From NCBI GenBank assembly GCA_040005635.1, contig JBDTYM010000062.1, forward strand, positions 1-23,038: DNA of 23,038 nucleotides, given 5' to 3'. A program made the translations under genes and the position numbers. Origin of the DNA: Dokdonella_A sp040005635. Its GTDB lineage: Bacteria; Pseudomonadota; Gammaproteobacteria; Xanthomonadales; Rhodanobacteraceae. Below the pieces are notes generated by a model that was not told the origin of the DNA, ran no database searches, and worked only from the letters and a program-made list of their open reading frames with translations. This document shows positions 22,069 to 23,038 of this stretch, piece after piece; within the stretch, counting starts at the first letter, position 1, and every line of letters starts with the position of its first letter.

Positions 22069-22407
22069 ATGAAGCTGATCACCGCAATCATTCGACCGTT
22101 CAAGCTGGACGACGTCCGCGATGCCTTGTCGCAGGCCGGCGTCACCGGCATCACGGTCACCGAGGTCAAGGGCTACGGCCGCCAGAAGGGGCACACCGAG
22201 CTGTACCGCGGCGCCGAGTACGTCGTCGATTTCGTGCCGAAGATAAAACTCGAGACGGCGGTTCCCGATGCCCGCGTTGATGTGGTCATCGAGGCGATCA
22301 GCGAAGCCGCACGCACCGACAAGGTCGGCGACGGCAAGATCTTTGTGACGAACCTCGATCACACCGTGCGCATCCGCACCGGTGAGATCGGCGACGACGC
22401 GCTCTGA
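22069..22407 (+). CDS. glnK: Nitrogen regulatory PII protein GlnK
   Basis: 112 residues, the standard PII length. It forms a trimer that binds ATP/ADP and 2-oxoglutarate and plugs AmtB. MKLITAIIRPFKLDDVRDAL is the family start. The T-loop GYGRQKGHTELYRGAEYVVDFVPK contains the uridylylation site Y51. DGKIFVTNLDHTVRIRTGE is the C-terminal signature. Pairing with amtB downstream argues for GlnK rather than GlnB. GGAGAA gives a good ribosome site. It should share the transcript of the porin and amtB. Confidence 0.96.
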   Translation: MKLITAIIRPFKLDDVRDALSQAGVTGITVTEVKGYGRQKGHTELYRGAEYVVDFVPKIKLETAVPDARVDVVIEAISEAARTDKVGDGKIFVTNLDHTVRIRTGEIGDDAL

Positions 22408-22410
22408 GGT

Positions 22411-22436
22411 CGCACGCAGCCGCCCGGCTGCGTGCG
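22411..22436. repeat. Perfect 11-bp GC-rich hairpin between glnK and amtB
   Basis: CGCACGCAGCC (22411-22421) pairs with GGCTGCGTGCG (22426-22436) around a GCCC loop, starting four bases after the glnK stop. No T-run follows, so readthrough into amtB is expected. It may set differential stability or partial termination between the two genes. Its 3' arm abuts the GGAGGAGG ribosome site of the small ORF at 22445. Confidence 0.65.
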
Positions 22437-22444
22437 GAGGAGGC

Positions 22445-22507
22445 ATGGATGCCGACTGGAAACCGCTCCAGGGACGGCTACTTGAACAGGAGAACTCCGC
22501 CCCATGA
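22445..22507 (+). CDS. Possible 20-codon leader ORF coupled to amtB
   Basis: The frame encodes MDADWKPLQGRLLEQENSAP followed by TGA. A very strong GGAGGAGG ribosome site (22436-22443) lies only a few bases before the ATG, closer than usual. The TGA overlaps the amtB ATG (ATGA at 22504-22507), the same arrangement as coupled genes elsewhere in the window. amtB also has its own AGGAGA site inside this ORF. It may be a leader peptide for translational coupling or a chance frame. Confidence 0.35.
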   Translation: MDADWKPLQGRLLEQENSAP

Positions 22508-23038
22508 AAAGCAAACTGCCCGTCCTCGCCGCGCTCGCGGCGTGCTGCCTGGTCCCACTGCTTGCGTTCGCGCAGACCGCCGCCCAGGTACCCGCTTCGG
22601 TTCCGAACAAGGGCGACACCGCCTGGATGCTGACCTCGACCGCACTGGTGCTGCTGATGTCGGTGCCCGCACTCGCCCTGTTCTATGGCGGCCTGGTGCG
22701 CAGCAAGAACATGCTGTCGGTGCTGATGCAGGTGTTCGTCGTGTTCTCGCTGATCACGGTACTGTGGTGCGTCTACGGCTACAGCCTCGCGTTCACCGAA
22801 GGCAACCCGTTCTTCGGCGGCTTCAGCCGATTGTTCCTCGCGGGCACCGGCGATGCGTTCAAAGGCGAGTGGTCGCTCGGCGCGACATTCTCAAAGGCGA
22901 CGCCGATGTACGAGATCGTCTTCGTGGTGTTCCAGGCCACATTTGCCGCGATCACCTGCTGCCTGATCCTCGGCTCGATCGTCGAACGCATCAAGTTCTC
23001 GGCCGTGCTGATCTTCATGGTGATCTGGTTCACCTTCA
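22504..23038 (+). CDS. amtB: Ammonium transporter AmtB, truncated by the window edge
   Basis: 178 codons are present and the frame is open at the right edge. The N-terminal MKSKLPVLAALAACCLVPLLAFA is a cleavable signal peptide, as in E. coli AmtB. It is followed by GDTAWMLTSTALVLLMSVPALALFYGGLVRSKNMLSVLMQ, the family's first membrane helices, and by VFQATFAAITCCLILGSIVERIKFSA, containing the conserved phenylalanine and the SIVER motif. The protein would form a trimeric inner-membrane ammonium channel gated by GlnK. An AGGAGA ribosome site lies 10 bases upstream. Confidence 0.96.
   Translation, partial: MKSKLPVLAALAACCLVPLLAFAQTAAQVPASVPNKGDTAWMLTSTALVLLMSVPALALFYGGLVRSKNMLSVLMQVFVVFSLITVLWCVYGYSLAFTEGNPFFGGFSRLFLAGTGDAFKGEWSLGATFSKATPMYEIVFVVFQATFAAITCCLILGSIVERIKFSAVLIFMVIWFTF

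Noticed and set aside
22449..23038. Alternative frame from the ATG at 22449 running through amtB
   Set aside because: It is Arg-rich and motif-free, while the amtB frame encodes clear transporter helices.

Overview
The window is GC-rich and densely coding. It reads as chromosome from a gammaproteobacterium of the Xanthomonadales (Lysobacterales), perhaps Rhodanobacteraceae. This placement is inferred from gene content: a YibN-type rhodanese, hemD-hemX-hemY, a YdiI-type thioesterase followed by srkA, DUF2845 proteins, a Ycf46-type AAA ATPase, TPR-sulfotransferase and TPR-aspartyl-hydroxylase proteins, a TorF-like porin with glnK-amtB, and a secreted PNGase A-type glycoamidase of a kind known from Dyella and Rudaea. 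I see no rRNA, tRNA, CRISPR array, transposase, phage or plasmid gene.

Layout. 1-2280 (minus strand): the N-terminal 224 residues of a secreted peptide-N-glycosidase A family protein (runs off the left edge), a membrane-anchored rhodanese, a small lipoprotein and a YiiD_C-type thioesterase. 2385-5653 (plus): hemD, then hemX-hemY overlapping by ATGA. 5707-6042 is a small possible lipoprotein. On the minus strand follow a duplicated-motif DUF2845 protein and a 2Fe-2S/FAD oxidoreductase. 7896-9293 (plus): a YdiI-like thioesterase directly abutting srkA. After a palindromic repeat come a PlsC-type acyltransferase and an overlapping YheT-type hydrolase. 11350-11636 is a repeat-filled spacer with dRS3/REPIN-like GTCATTCC elements. 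11637-13115 (minus) is an AAA ATPase.

13269-18447 (plus) is a compact, apparently co-transcribed four-gene block: TPR-sulfotransferase, PQQ-type sugar dehydrogenase lipoprotein, PEBP/YbhB protein and TPR-aspartyl/asparaginyl beta-hydroxylase. The first three overlap by ATGA and the fourth follows after 33 bases. This is the best candidate for an undescribed functional unit. uppP (minus) follows.

19246-23038 is a nitrogen-assimilation region. glnA sits behind a near-consensus sigma-54 promoter and two NtrC-type sites 32 bp apart. Next come a strong hairpin, a long gene-free leader with an AT-rich palindrome and several hairpins, a TorF-like porin, glnK (PII), and amtB (truncated by the right edge). 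amtB is preceded by a hairpin and a 20-codon ORF whose stop overlaps its start. Together these genes would take up ammonium (amtB, perhaps with the porin), sense nitrogen status (glnK) and assimilate it (glnA).
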